NCBI RefSeq assembly: GCF_009905375.1
Contig: NC_133649.1
Coordinates: 229,380,102-229,444,101 of the forward strand
Length of the DNA stretch: 64,000 nt
DNA from: Apium graveolens
Taxonomy: Eukaryota > Streptophyta > Magnoliopsida > Apiales > Apiaceae
Direction of reading: 5' to 3'
Position numbers and translations under genes: made by a program. Positions 35,679 through 48,297 of the stretch are shown piece after piece; position 1 is the stretch's first letter, and every line of letters begins with the position of its first letter. Below the pieces are notes generated by a model, which saw only the letters and a program-made list of their open reading frames with translations, was not told where the DNA came from and did not search any database.

Positions 35679-38638
35679 TGTAACACCCCTAAATCCGGGG
35701 TCAGAGGATTTGGTCGTCACTATGAAACCTTAATCCAAATCAACCTGTTAAATCAATAATTAAATGCCAGTGGAAGATATTTACCATTTATGACCCCAAT
35801 CTAATCCAAGATCTTTTAAGGTTACAGTTCTAGAAATAAGAATTCCAAATTCCATAAATAAATTTTTCACTTTCTTTTAAAACTCTTTTCAATAATTTCC
35901 AATTCACTACTAACCCGCTAGTATAACTTCGAAAAGAAGTATACTAGGCCCAAATACAATACACAACTATAATTTAATATAATATACACAACTTTACACA
36001 AAAGAACTTACACTAATTCGCAAACCCTAAATCAACCACCTTCCAAAAGCTTCTTCTTTGCTTCCTTGAATTACACAGTTAAACAGCGCAAGCTAATCCT
36101 CACTGGAGGTTAAATTTGAAAACAAGCAAGTATGAGCGGAAGAAATGCTCAGCAAGATCATTATAGCGAATATAGGGCCGTTTTGATATAAAACCGACAT
36201 CTGCATTAGAGCAGAACATTTAAAATCATAATTGCTGAATCCTAAAATTTTAGTTGAGGAACCCCAGAATTGATTCCTTAATTGTATTCAAAACCATTTT
36301 GATATTTTTGAGCAAAATACTTCTGCAATACTTTGAATTTTGACGAGAATAAAACTCATAAAACAGTGTTTACAGAAATATCGTAAACCACAATAATATG
36401 AAACAATGATTATGGATTGAATCATAAACTTTACTCAAAACCAAACTCATGAAATTAATATTTATTTTGTTGTCATATCAAATTAGATATCAATACGAAC
36501 TTTGATGCTCACAACATCCCATACTGAAGTCAACATCAATAATCTATACTAATACCACCTTTGATATTTAATAACAACGTAAGTATCAGCATAAATCAGA
36601 ATCTGAATCAAAACTGCATTTTACCATTATTCCAAAACAGAAACAGTTGATAAATCATTTATTCTATGAATATCAAAAATGATATGATAATTTAGATTGT
36701 GATCATTCTCCGACGGACGTACTATCACACGCTGATCAACCCGTGTGATAGCACTGAGTCATGATTCGTAGAAACATGACCCCAAAAACACGAGTACTCA
36801 AACAAAAGGCAGTATACCTGCCTGTGGCAAAAATTGTGTCATAATATTTCATATGACACTTAGAAATAGCCCTCCGCTGGACCGTCCGTCCCGGTCACTT
36901 ACGCAATTATGATCCAATCTTAAAACCTTTTATTGAAAAGGGGTCATAATAATTGACACCCAAAATAATTTTATTCCCCCATTTATTGGGTAGGATTATT
37001 CGCAACCAAATCATCTTTCTCAAAATCCAAAACATTTATAATACCGGTAATTTGATAAGTAAAATTACTTAGCTATTCTGAACATAGAATAGCAGAAGAG
37101 TACTTGCATAAACATAATCATTAATTCAGCGATATGTAAAACATTTATCTATTCCGAACAGAGAATAGGGAAAGCAATACTTGCATAAGAAGATTTAAAA
37201 TAAATATCACTTGAACAATAAGTGATGATAGGGATACTTGCCTTTGGGTTTTTAGCAGTTAGTCACACTCAAAAAACGCATATATTCTGACATTCTGTCT
37301 CAAAACATCACCATCTTTCTTTTCAATACTCTACTAATATACTGCTCCTGCGATTGCTAGAAGCCAGATACCCAATAACATTCCATCGTACTCTTTATCC
37401 AACGTCTTGTCCTGATCAACTCGAATGATCCGCATCTATAATTAAAAGATACAACTTTTATCGTCTAAACGATAATTACTCGACGAACTGCGCGTCAAAA
37501 CCCTATCGTCTACCCATACGAGAGCCCACACATAAAGAAAACAGTCAAATACAAGACTCTTGACTCACGTACACATGTAATTCACATAGCATGTAAACAC
37601 ATAAGCCACGTATCAAATAATTCATATCACATATGACTCAGTTCGTCAAAACATTCGACTCAATATGTTTAAAACTGAAATCGGGTCAAAAATATGACTT
37701 TTCGATCAATAATCGATTCAGAATGACTCGTAAATCAAATGACCCTTTTGAAACAAAAGAGTTTGGGTCTCGAAAGTATTTTTAATGAAAGCAGAATATT
37801 TTTCTGAGTTTAGAGGCGTTCGTTTCGTATTAAACGGACAAACGGTCTATTTATTATGAATAAAATAAGAATAAATCAAAACAAATTATAAATAATTGAA
37901 TCAAATTATGATTTTCGAAAATAATAAAAGATAATATTTTGAAATTGAAATAAATATTTTAGAAAAAATTTTGAAATAACGTCTTTATAAAACGGACTTT
38001 TCCCGGGGCTATACCCCTCAAAATCAATCCCCAAACCAACACAATCCAACTGTACTCTAATAAAATCAATAAATTTAAAACACACAATAATTTATATTTG
38101 CACGTATAAACACGCCAGAAGCGAAAAATACGGCCAAAAGCGACTTCTACAAAAACTTCTAAAAATTATTAAATAAATATATAAACACTAACATGCTATA
38201 ATATACACAAGTACGAAGGTGGAATTTCAAAATCGTTACCCAAAATAAATTCTGATCACCCTGAAGAGAATATCTGATGTCCGGAAAATATTTTCAGAAA
38301 AATCTGAAATTAATAGCGATAGATATATACACGCTGAGATGCCATGTGGAGTAATCACCGCCTCCAAACTCTTTTTCTGTACCCCGAAAATAAATTAAAA
38401 CCGAAAATATGCTCCACAAATTTTCTTCTCAAAACCTTGCAATATATATACCTATGCGTAGGTATCGAAGCGCTGATCGTTTATATATGTAACAATTGAA
38501 ATTTGGATGTACGGTTTGTAAGATATGAATTTTTGAAAATTAAAAGTAAATAAATATATACGATAGAGAGAGAGAAGCGAGACAGAGGAGACGTAAAGGA
38601 AATAGAAGGGGAAAGGTATTGCGGGTAAACAAATAATC

Positions 38639-38655
38639 GGGGGGGGGGGGGTTGT
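38639..38655. repeat. Poly-G tract and G-rich block
   Basis: A run of about 13 G bases followed by further G blocks at the left edge of the first tandem unit. G-rich blocks recur at each unit start and could fold as quadruplexes. Confidence 0.75.
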
Positions 38656-39588
38656 CGGGGGGTTTGCCAGGGGTGGGGTGGCGTGGCTGGGTAGATTAGC
38701 TTAAACGTTTTTCTTTTGTTTTTAACTAAAAATCAGTACAACATTTAAACAATTAGCCCAAAATAAATAATTAGAGGGGAATAATATTTAATCAAATAAA
38801 TATAAAAATTATATCAGAATTCCTCAAAAATTATGAATATTCTAAAAAATATAATATATTTGAAAGTTCCACGATTTTATAAAAATAAAAATACAATTTT
38901 TATGGGGTTTGACGTCCCGATAGGGGTCCGGTCCGATAATTTTTATGAAACCGAAATATTTCTAAAATTCTAGGAATATTTAAAAACTAATACAATAAAA
39001 TTTCATAATTTTTTAAAATATTTATAAATCGCGCGTCATATCCGCATTTTACGATTTAACGAACAAACGTGCGGGTAAATATAACCCGAAAAATTTTCGA
39101 AATAATTTTAAAATTCTCGAAATATTCAAATACTAATAAAATATAAGTTTCATGATTTTTGAAACATTCTGGAATTAAATACTGAATTTACACTTATATA
39201 TATCAGATCGAAAAATAGATTACTTAGCCGCTAAGTAACTATTACAACGATACAATTTAATACCATATTTGGATAATTATCAAAACCGAGCTTCTTATAA
39301 AACACCTTATGAAAAAATAATGTAAAAAAATATCTCGTCTCTCGAGAATACGGGTTTTATTGATCTACCGAAATGATTAGCGTATAGAAAATTTTGCGCC
39401 GGGACGCGCACGGGTCAAACCGTAATCCGGATCGAAAAAGTCAAAACACGAAAAATATCTGGAATTACCAGATTAGGTTAGAAAAGAGTTTTCCGAAGAG
39501 TTTCGGGTTGTAAAAAGGTAAAAACAGTTGAAGTTGGACGATTCCCGGCTTTATAAAATAATTTGTAATTACTCAGAAAAAAATTAAT

Positions 39589-40201
39589 TGTTAGATATAT
39601 TTGATAATGTCATGGCTAATATGTTTTATGTTTAGATTTCAGATCTTATTTGAACAGAACAAATCAGTACTTAACTGATAAGTACTTATACTGGACGTCA
39701 GAACTTAAGGGATATCAGTACTTATGTTATCAGGAGATAAGCATCAGGAGATAGATATCAGAACTTAAGTGCTGAAGGACGATCAGATAAGGACAGTAGC
39801 TGATTAAAGTTAAGAAGATCAAGATAAACATAAGAAGAGATATGCATGAAGAAGGAATTCCGTAAAGAATGGAATACTTGGAAGGAAAGATATCTGATTG
39901 ATATATATTAGGAAGCAGAATTATATTCCATATCAATTAGCGATTATCTTGTAACTGTGTAATATATAAACACAGACATAGGGTTTACACTATAAGTGTT
40001 ATCATTATCGAGAATATTATTTACTGTAACCCTAGCAGCTCTCGTGATATTTTGTTCATCACTGAGAGATAACAGTTCCAGATTGTAACAGAGTTTATTG
40101 TTTCAATAAAGTTTGTTTTCTGTTACATAAGTTCTTGAAGTTTGATTTGATTGTAATAAACACTGTATTCACCCCCTCTACAGTGAAAGTGTGACCTAAC
40201 A
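39589..40201 (+). repeat. 5' LTR of copia B
   Basis: 613 bp, starts TGTTAGATATATTTG, ends GTGTGACCTAACA. Holds paired motifs TCAGTACTT and TCAGAACTTAAG, a TATA box and a CCCCCTCTACAG block near the end. Confidence 0.95.
39963..39970 (+). promoter_or_regulatory. TATA box of the copia B LTR
   Basis: TATATAAA about 240 bp before the LTR end; the same box is in the 3' LTR at 52548-52555. It would start the genomic transcript. Confidence 0.6.
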
Positions 40202-40203
40202 AG

Positions 40204-40216
40204 TGGTATCAGAGCC
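40204..40216 (+). other. Primer binding site of copia B
   Basis: TGGTATCAGAGCC, two bases after the LTR, complementary to initiator methionine tRNA. Confidence 0.93.
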
Positions 40217-40256
40217 TTCTGTTAACACACATACAATTAAAGATCCAAACACAATC

Positions 40257-42501
40257 ATGTCTGACACAGAAACTCCAACTAAGCCTACCAAAACTGAGGA
40301 ATCGTCAAAGACATCAACTCAGAGTCGATATGAGACTATCAGAGTTCCCATATTGAGACCATCTGAATATCCCATATGGAAGGTAAGGATGACCATGTTT
40401 CTGGAAGCAACAGATCCAGAATACCTTGATAGAATCAAGGAAGGGCCTCACAAACCTACCAAGCTCGCTGTTGTAGTTGCAGGTGAAGCAGCAAAGACCG
40501 TACCAAAGGAAAAGAGTGATTACACTGCTGAAGATATAGCATCTATTGCTAAGGATGCCAAGGTACGACACTTATTGCATAGTGCCATTGATAATGTAAT
40601 GTCAAACAGGGTAATCAACTGTAAGATTGCTAAGGAGATATGGGATGCACTGGAGACAAGGTGTCAAGGAACTGAAACAGTTAAGAAGAACAGGAAGACA
40701 ATACTCACTCAAGAGAGTATGATCTTGAAGATACAAACCTTAAATTCCTGTTAGCTCTTCCTGAATGTTGGGATTTGAAGGCAACAACAATAAGAGACAA
40801 CTACAATCTTGATGAAACAACTCTTGATGAAATCTATGGAATGCTCAAGACTCATGAACTTGAGATGGAACAAAGAAGCAAGAGGAAAGGAGGAAAGTCA
40901 AGGACGGTTGCTCTCAAGGCTGAAGAGGAATCCCCCAAACCACCTTCCTCAAAGAAAGACAAGGGTAAAGCTCTTATCATAAAGTCTGATACTGAGTCAT
41001 CAAGTTCTGAGAGTGATGATGACTCAGATTCTGAAAGCTTGCCTGAAACTGATGCTGATGAGGAGATGATGAAGCTGTGTGCTCTTATGGTGAAGGGAAT
41101 CACAAAGATTGCATACAGGAAGTTCAGGAAGGGAAAGAAGTTTTCCAGGAAAGGCATAAGTTCTGATAAGAAGAATTTCAGAAGATCTGAAGCAAGAGGA
41201 GGAAAGTCTGACAGAGGAGATTACGCTAATGTTAAATGTTATAATTGTGGTGAAAAAGGCCACATATCTCCTGATTGCAAGAAGACCAAGAGTGACAAAG
41301 GCAAAGCTCTTGTCACAAAGCAGAAAAGCTGGACAGACACCTCAGACTCTGAAAGTGAGGAGAACTATGCATTGATGGCAAATGCTGATAAACAAAGTTC
41401 TGAGAGCAGTTCTGAAGCTGCTGAAACAAAGGTACCTCAGACTACTTATGCTTTTCATACTGATGATATTAATGAGTTGAGAAGATATCTTAAAACCATG
41501 TTTGTTAGTTATAGAGATCAAACTTTAACATGTGAAAGATTAACTTCTGAAAATCTTGCTTTTAGGAAAAGAAATGATTTCTTAGAAAAAGAGTTAGTCA
41601 TGTTCCATCAAACTCAGAAGGATAGAGATGATGCTTTTTATGTTAGGGATGAAGTGCTAAAAATGAATGAATCTCTAAAAACTGAGTTAGAAAAGGAGAG
41701 AGAGAGATTATCAGAACTTGGACTAACTCTGGCAAAACAACTCAAAATTTGCTAAGCAGTGGAAACTGGAAAGAGGGCTTAGGTTATGGAGAAAATAAAA
41801 ATGAAAAAGGAACTGTAGAAATTAAGCCTGTTGATAAGCAAAAGCCGAAGTTAAAACCTGTTAAGTTTGTAACTGAAAAATCTGAAAATGAGAATTCAGA
41901 AGTTAAAAAGGAATTAGCTTCTGACAAACTAAAACAGGAAAAGACAGCTGAAGTTAACATAGGCTTAATGACGAAGAAGCAGCTTAAGCATAAGCTGAAA
42001 GATGTTAAGAATGCAAACAAGGTAAAATCACCTAGGAAAAACAGGAATGGAAAGGAAGGTGTGAATAAAAGCAATAACTATAAATCTGTTCCTGATGCTC
42101 CTAGGAAAGCGTGTCATAACTGTGGAAGTTCTAACCATCTGGCTTCTTTTTGCAGGAAGAATAAGAATATTAACTCCTTATCTACAAAATCAGGAGTTAA
42201 GAGTCAGTCTGTTAGATACAAACCACAAGATCCTTGTTTTCATTGTGGTAGTTTATGGCATTCCATTTATACTTGTAAGGAATATCATAGTTTGTACTAT
42301 GATTATTATCAAATAAAACCTTCTTTAAAGAAAGTTTCTGTTGTTCCTTCTAGTGTAAGTTCTGATTCAAAGTCTGGTAGTATAAGTTCTGATAAGAAAA
42401 CTGTTAACATAAAATCTGATGCTAAATCCGCTGCAAATGTTAACAAACCTAAAAAGGCCAAAGGATCCAAGCAAGTCTGGGTCCTTAAAACTAATAATTA
42501 G
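40257..42501 (+). pseudogene. Copia B gag, broken
   Basis: The likely start is the ATG at 40257 (MSDTETPTKPTK). The first 150 residues contain the usual copia gag block (EYPIWKVRMTMFLEATDPEY, AKEIWDALETRCQG). Near 40715 the frame changes: LTQE is followed directly by a segment that normally lies many residues further on (YDLEDTNLKFLLALPECWDL), so a piece of gag is deleted and the frame shifted. A zinc knuckle CYNCGEKGHISPDC is at 41237-41278. A second frame change, fitting one lost base in an A run, occurs near 41750. Two further CX2CX4HX4C knuckles lie at 42112-42153 and 42235-42276. In-frame TAG (42499) and TGA (42511) separate this part from protease. Gag would coat the RNA and form particles; three knuckles is more than the single one common in copia. 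Confidence 0.88.
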
Positions 42502-42513
42502 TGGTCTTTTTGA

Positions 42514-45500
42514 TTGCAGGGCAACAGGAAAAATATTTTAGTTCTGGACAGTGGATGTTCAGGACATATGACTGGAAATAAGGCCCTGCTATCAGACTTT
42601 GTGGAGAAAGCTGGCCCAAGTGTTTCTTATGGAGATGGCAACATTGGAAAAACTTTGGGATATGGCAATATCAATCGTGGGAATGTCATCATTAAAGATG
42701 TAGCTCTGGTCTCAGGACTTAAACACAACTTACTGAGTATAAGTCAAATCTGTGACAGAGGTTATCATGTTGATTTCTTTGCAGAACATTGTGAAATAGT
42801 TAGTAAATCTAAAGAAAAAATTGTTCTGAAGGGATTCAGGCGTGGTAACATTTATGAAGCTAAGCTTTCAACAAGTTCTGATGGTTCTGCAATCTGTTTA
42901 GTATAGAGCCTCAACTGAAGAAAGCTGGAATTGGCACAAGAAACTCTCTCATTTAAACTTCAACAAGATAAATGAACTGATCAAGAAAGATCTTGTGAGA
43001 GGACTGCCAAAATCAGTGTTTGTTCCTGATGGTCTTTGTGACTCATGTCAGAAGGCTAAACAAAGAAAATCTTCATTCAAGAGCAAGACTGAATCATCAA
43101 TTCTTGAGCCTTATTATCTACTTCATGTTGATCTATTTGGTCCAGTGAATGTCATGTCTATTGCAAAGAAGAAATATGCGTTGGTCATAGTAGATGAGTT
43201 CACCAGATACACATGGGTGTATTTCTTGCACACAAAAAGTGAAACTGCATCTATCCTGATTGATCATGTCAAACATCTGGATAAATTGATCAAAGATTCT
43301 GTGAAAATTTTGAGGAGTGATAATGGCACTGAATTCAAGAATCTGATAATGGAAGAGTTCTGCAAAAATCATGGAATAAAGCAGGAATTTTCTGCTCCTG
43401 GAACTCCACAGCAAAATGGAGTTGTTGAAAGGAAGAATAGAACTCTCATTGAAGCTGCACGAACAATGCTTGAAGAAGCAAAGCTTCCAACCTATTTCTG
43501 GGCTGAAGCTGTGCAGACTGCTTGTTTTACTCAAAATGCAACACTCATTAACAAGCATGGAAAAACACCATATTAGATGGTGAAGAACAAGAAGCCAAAT
43601 CTCAAATACTTTCATGTATTTGGATGTAAGTGTTTTGTTCTCAAGACTCATCCTGAACAGCTATCCAAGTTTGATCTAAAAGCTGATGAGGGAATCTTTG
43701 TTGGATATCCACTTTCTACAAAAGCCTTCAGAGTCTATAATTTGAGAACAAAAGTGGTCATGAAATCTATCAATGTCTCTTTTGATGACAAGAAGATCAC
43801 TGGACTTGAAGATTGCATTGATCATGATCAGCTGAGATTTGAAAATGAAGATTCATATTCTGATACCTCAAGTCCTGATACTGTAAATTCTGATGGATTA
43901 AACTCTGATGTTATTGAAACTGTGGTGACTACGTCAAAGGAAGATGCACCAATGCAGGGGGAGCATACTCAAGATATTATCACATCTCAAGAAGCATCAG
44001 AACATACATCTGGCTCTTCAAATTCTGATTCGTCAAGTTCTGATAAGCCAAGTACTGACAGTACTGAAAATCTAAATACTGAAAATCTAAATACTGAAGG
44101 ATCCAACTCAGAGAGCATAGTTTCAGGGGGAGCATCAGAAAATGAAACCGAAGACAGCATGAATCATGGGGGAGCATCCAGTTCTAGAGAAAATCTTCCA
44201 TCTGCCAGGAAGTGGACAAAATCACATACACCTGATTTGATAATTGGAAATCCTGAGGCAGGTGTCAGAACTAGAACAGGTACTTCGAATGAATGTCTTT
44301 ACAATTCTTTTCTCTCTCAGTCTGAGCCAAAGAAAGTGGAAGAAGCTCTTCAAGATGCTGATTGGGTGCAAGCAATGCAGGAAGAGTTGAATGAATTTGA
44401 AAGAAACAAAGTCTGGACCTTAGTGCCAAGACCTAAGAATAGATCGGTTGTTGGTACAAAGTGGGTATTCAGAAACAAAACTGACAGTGATGGCATAATT
44501 GTAAGGAACAAGGCAAGGCTGGTTGCAAAAGGATATTCTCAACAGGAGGGAGTTGACTATGATGAAACATTTGCGCCAGTTGCTAGGTTAGAAGCCATAA
44601 GGATATTCATGGCTTATGCTGCTCACAAAAAGTTTACTGTCTTTCAAATGGATGTGAAAAGTGCTTTTCTCAATGGAGAATTGGAAGAGGAAGTATATGT
44701 TGAACAACCTCCAGGCTTTGTAGATTCCAAACATCCAGATTATGTCTACAGGCTTGATAAAGCACTTTATGGACTTAAGCAAGCTCCTAGAGCATGGTAT
44801 GAGACTTTAGCTCAGTTTCTTCTGGAAAGTGGATTCAACAGAGGAACTATTGACAAAACACTGTTCTATCTCAACCATGGCAAGGACTTACTTTTGATCC
44901 AGATTTATGTTGATGATATTATTTTTGGGTCTCCAAATGACAAACTTTGCAAAAAGTTTGCCAAACTAATGCAGTCAAGATATCAGATGAGTATGATGGG
45001 AGAACTTAGTTATTTTCTGGGCCTTCAAGTCAAGCAGAGTGAAGAAGGAACTTTTATTTGTCAATCTAAGTATACCAGAAACTTGCTGAAGAAATTTGGA
45101 ATGCAAGACTGTTCAAGTGCATCCACTCCCATGGCCACTGCAACAAAACTGGATAAGGATACTGGTAATTCAGTAGATATCACTGATTACAGAGGTATGA
45201 TTGGCTCACTTCTCTATCTAACTGCTAGTAGACCAGATATCATGTTTGCTACCTGTCTTTGTGCAAGATTTCAAGCAGATCCAAGAGAACCTCACTTAAC
45301 AGCTGTAAAAAGAATCTTTAAGTATCTTAAAGGAACAGCTGATCTAGGATTATGGTATCCTAGAGAATCAGATTTTAAATTAATAGGTTACTCAGATGCA
45401 GATTTTGCAGGTTGCAAAATTGACAGGAAAAGCACAAGTGGTAGCTGCCAATTTCTTGGAGGCAGGTTGGTTTCTTGGTATAGCAAGAAACAAAAGTCAA

Positions 45501-45862
45501 TTTCCACATCAACTGCAGAAGTAGAGTATATTGCTGCAGGAAGCTGCTGTGCACAGATTCTTTGGATGAAGAATCAGTTACTGGATTATGGGTTAACATA
45601 TTTCAAAATCCCTATTTACTGTGATAATCAAAGTGCTATTGCTATGACAGGTAATCCAGTTCAACACTCTATGACAAAGCACATCAGCATCAGGTACCAT
45701 TTCATCAGGGAACATGTGGATGAAGGTACAGTGGAATTGCATTTTGTTCCCACAGATCAACAAGTAGCAGATATCTTCACAAAACCACTATGTGAAGCTA
45801 CCTTTACAAAATTGGTAAATGAACTTGGAATGATTTCAGGTTCTTTCTCTAAATCTGCTTAA
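42514..45862 (+). pseudogene. Copia B pol: protease, integrase, reverse transcriptase, RNase H
   Basis: Protease is recognised by LDSGCSGHMTG near 42540. After a TAG at 42904-42906 and a one-base frame change the GAG-pre-integrase zinc region follows (HKKLSHLN, CDSCQKAK). The integrase catalytic core has all three acidic residues in place: HVDLFGP, RSDNGTEF and VVERKN. An in-frame TAG at 43574-43576 follows KTPY. The frame then stays open for 761 codons. It carries an acidic Ser-rich linker, the reverse transcriptase ([33 protein letters not shown] at 44906-44929) and RNase H ([34 protein letters not shown]), ending at 45862. The enzymes would mature gag, copy RNA to DNA and integrate it. Only a few point changes block expression, in line with the young LTRs. 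Confidence 0.95.
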
Positions 45863-47189
45863 ACTTGTTCTATGTTATCAGACTTTATGATCAGTATTTA
45901 CAGAATTAATCTCTTTGTATATTCTGTGCATTAATTGATAAATGTTTTTAAGTACTGACTGTTGTCTGATACATATCTCTTAACTCTAATAAGTGATATA
46001 TCTGTTTAAGTAATCATTCGATCCTATGAGGATAATTGTGCTAGATACTGACCTACTAGTCTTCAATAAACAAATGATCCCATGAAAGAAGTAATTATTT
46101 CTGTGGAAATCTTATGACACAAGCAAATTCTGATACTTGAGCTTAGTTTAGTTTACTTTATTCATCTTATTACTAAGTCCAAAATTAGAATAATGCTACT
46201 CATCTGTTTAAGTTCTGATTCTAGTAAAACTGCTGAATGTACTAAGTGCTGATAAACCTCACTTATCAAAAGAAAAAAAAAATCAAAGAATAATATCAGG
46301 TACTCCTTTGAGATCTAGAGTAAAAATGTGAATGGGACGACCCAAGTGCATAGCTGGTATTAAGTAAATATGCATTAGAAAAGCAAAATATTTTTCTTGG
46401 TGACTGTTCACACTCTATGATTACTGGAGAAATACTCTGATAATAGCATAAATTCTGATAAGCAGTCGTGACTCACTTACACTGAGAAGCCACTGTAAAA
46501 GAGAATTTTAAAGATGCATAAAATTAGCACAAAAACAGTTGAGGTGGACTCATGCATGAACTCATTTATCAGTAGGTTTCAGGATAATGACAGCTCTTTA
46601 GCAAAATTTTAATTATGACTTATTTCTAAGATGTACTGAAGTAAATCAGACTTTACTCTTTATTAGTTATTTAGCTTAATGCACACACAAATCACTCCAT
46701 ATGAATGATGAAATTTTTGTGGTGGTCTATGTTCTTTTAGACAAACAGTCACTGTGTCCCTTTGCACAAATTCTGAGGACACGTTCTAGTTATATGGTCT
46801 GATGATTAAGTCCTGAAGACTATAACTCAGAACTTGTATGAAAACTTACTAAGATAGATATTCCTTGTTCGAGTTAAGACATTATGTTCTGATGACTGTT
46901 AAGTTCTGGTATAGGTCTAAGTTCTGATTTTTCAGTCTAACCCTTTACTTGACTTATCTGTGAGTAAAATTTGGTAACAGTCTCAGATTAATTTCGAAAT
47001 GTTGAAGTGGAAGATTAATAGTCTATGGTTAAAACATAATGGCACTCGTCCTTGAACAGTTCACTCTTCTTACAAGTGCACATTCCTTTTCCAATGACTA
47101 TTATTCTTTTTCAAGTCTAGGGAGACGAGGTAGACTTAACTCTATCTGTCAGCATTAAATATCTTCGCGTCTCCTGGCATTCTCTTGCC
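45863..47189 (+). other. Copia B spacer, first part
   Basis: Noncoding sequence between RNase H and the small ORF. It contains AGTTCTGAT at 46211 and 46920 and many one-mismatch copies (TTCTGATAA, TCTGATGA). No reading frame of note. Confidence 0.6.
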
Positions 47190-47197
47190 TATATAAT
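47190..47197 (+). promoter_or_regulatory. TATA-like box before the small ORF
   Basis: TATATAAT lies about 73 bp before the ATG at 47270, with a pyrimidine-rich leader between them, as expected for a plant promoter core within the element. Confidence 0.4.
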
Positions 47198-47269
47198 CAG
47201 CCACTTCACTTTAGCCCTTTCATCAATTTTTCTCACAATCTTAACTTCATATTCTTTTTCAAAAGCATC

Positions 47270-47546
47270 ATGGTTCGATACAACATGTTTTTGAATTACC
47301 AAAATTTTCATATGGAGCTAAGCTGCGCCGACTGGCAGCAGGAGTGGCATGTAACTGCCATTCCTGAAGAGATATGGGGCTCTGTCCCACAGGCGGTGCT
47401 GAACCAACTTCTGTTCTTCGAGATGGACTACCAGCTTCATCTTGATCGATTGGAGGCAGGAACGGCGGGAAGCTATCCGTCAGCAAGAGCGAATCATTCG
47501 ACTCGCTATCTTGTTTGTCGAAGATAGGAAGAGGAAGATGACTTAA
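47270..47546 (+). pseudogene. Small spacer ORF of copia B, one frame change
   Basis: An ATG at 47270 opens MVRYNMFLNYQNFHMELSCA and continues to LHLDRLEA at about 47457. There the given frame turns into unlikely sequence ending at a TAG (47525-47527). The neighbouring frame (47460-47546) gives ERREAIRQQERIIRLAILFV and a basic end before TAA, a good amphipathic helix that continues the preceding helix. One lost or gained base or two near 47457 would account for the change. The product would be about 90 residues with a Trp/Asp-rich first half (SCADWQQEWHV) and a charged helical second half. No family recognised; element A has no counterpart in its shorter spacer. Confidence 0.5.
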
Positions 47547-48297
47547 TCTCGTCTTCTTCCTGTTCTTCTTCATCCTCAGCTTTGTCAGGCTTCTTAGCTA
47601 GGACTAAGGCTGTTGATGTTAGATTTAGAAGCTTAGGACAAGAATGTAAAAGTTCTGATGTAATTTCAATTTCATCAATGTATTATTTTGATATATTAAT
47701 GGAATTTGTTTTAAGTCTTATGTTCTTGTCTCTGAGAAATTTTGATATGCATTGATAAATCCTGATAAATATTCTGATGATCGTATAAATTGTGTCTGAT
47801 TTTAAGTTCTGATACTGTTTTATCAGTACTTACTTAACTGATTGATTTTACTCATTCTCACACACAGTTTTTTTTTTCTCGGAATATTAATATTGCAGAG
47901 TAAAATATTTGAATTAGTGGGAACAGTTTCAATTTTAAATTAAAACTGATTCACCTTGATTAATGGAATCTAGGTAAGTGAAACGGTTTGTTTTTCCTTG
48001 AAAAACTGCAAGTGGGTGGTAATTATTCCTTATTTACCGTGCCCATTACTTTTTGCTTTCTCTATGTAAAACAGGTGTCAAGGTATTTCCCACTACTTTT
48101 AAATGCATGTCTGCCATGTGTCCTCAACGGTTACTTTTTGTGTATAAGTAAAAGAGAGCAAAGATTGTCAAATCTTTTATTTACAATTATATTTTATCTC
48201 TCTCTTTACTTTTAAACTCTCTCATCTTCTGACGATTTTCTTTTCAGAGGCATTTTCTCAAACACATTACAGGTTACCGTTTTCTTATCAAAACATA
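47547..48297 (+). other. Copia B spacer, second part, with ORF2 leader
   Basis: Noncoding. AGTTCTGAT at 47651 and 47805. A TATAAGTA sequence at 48143 and a CT-rich run at about 48195-48245 precede the ORF2 ATG at 48298. This would suit a separate ORF2 transcript. Confidence 0.45.

Noticed and set aside
38639..38655. Telomere-like or functional G-quadruplex locus
   Set aside because: The G runs are mononucleotide and GGGGTGG low-complexity blocks of a tandem unit, not TTTAGGG repeats; no evidence of function.
47268..47573. A 101-codon minus-strand frame
   Set aside because: Complementary to the small spacer ORF, which has better start context, a TATA-like box and helical continuity.
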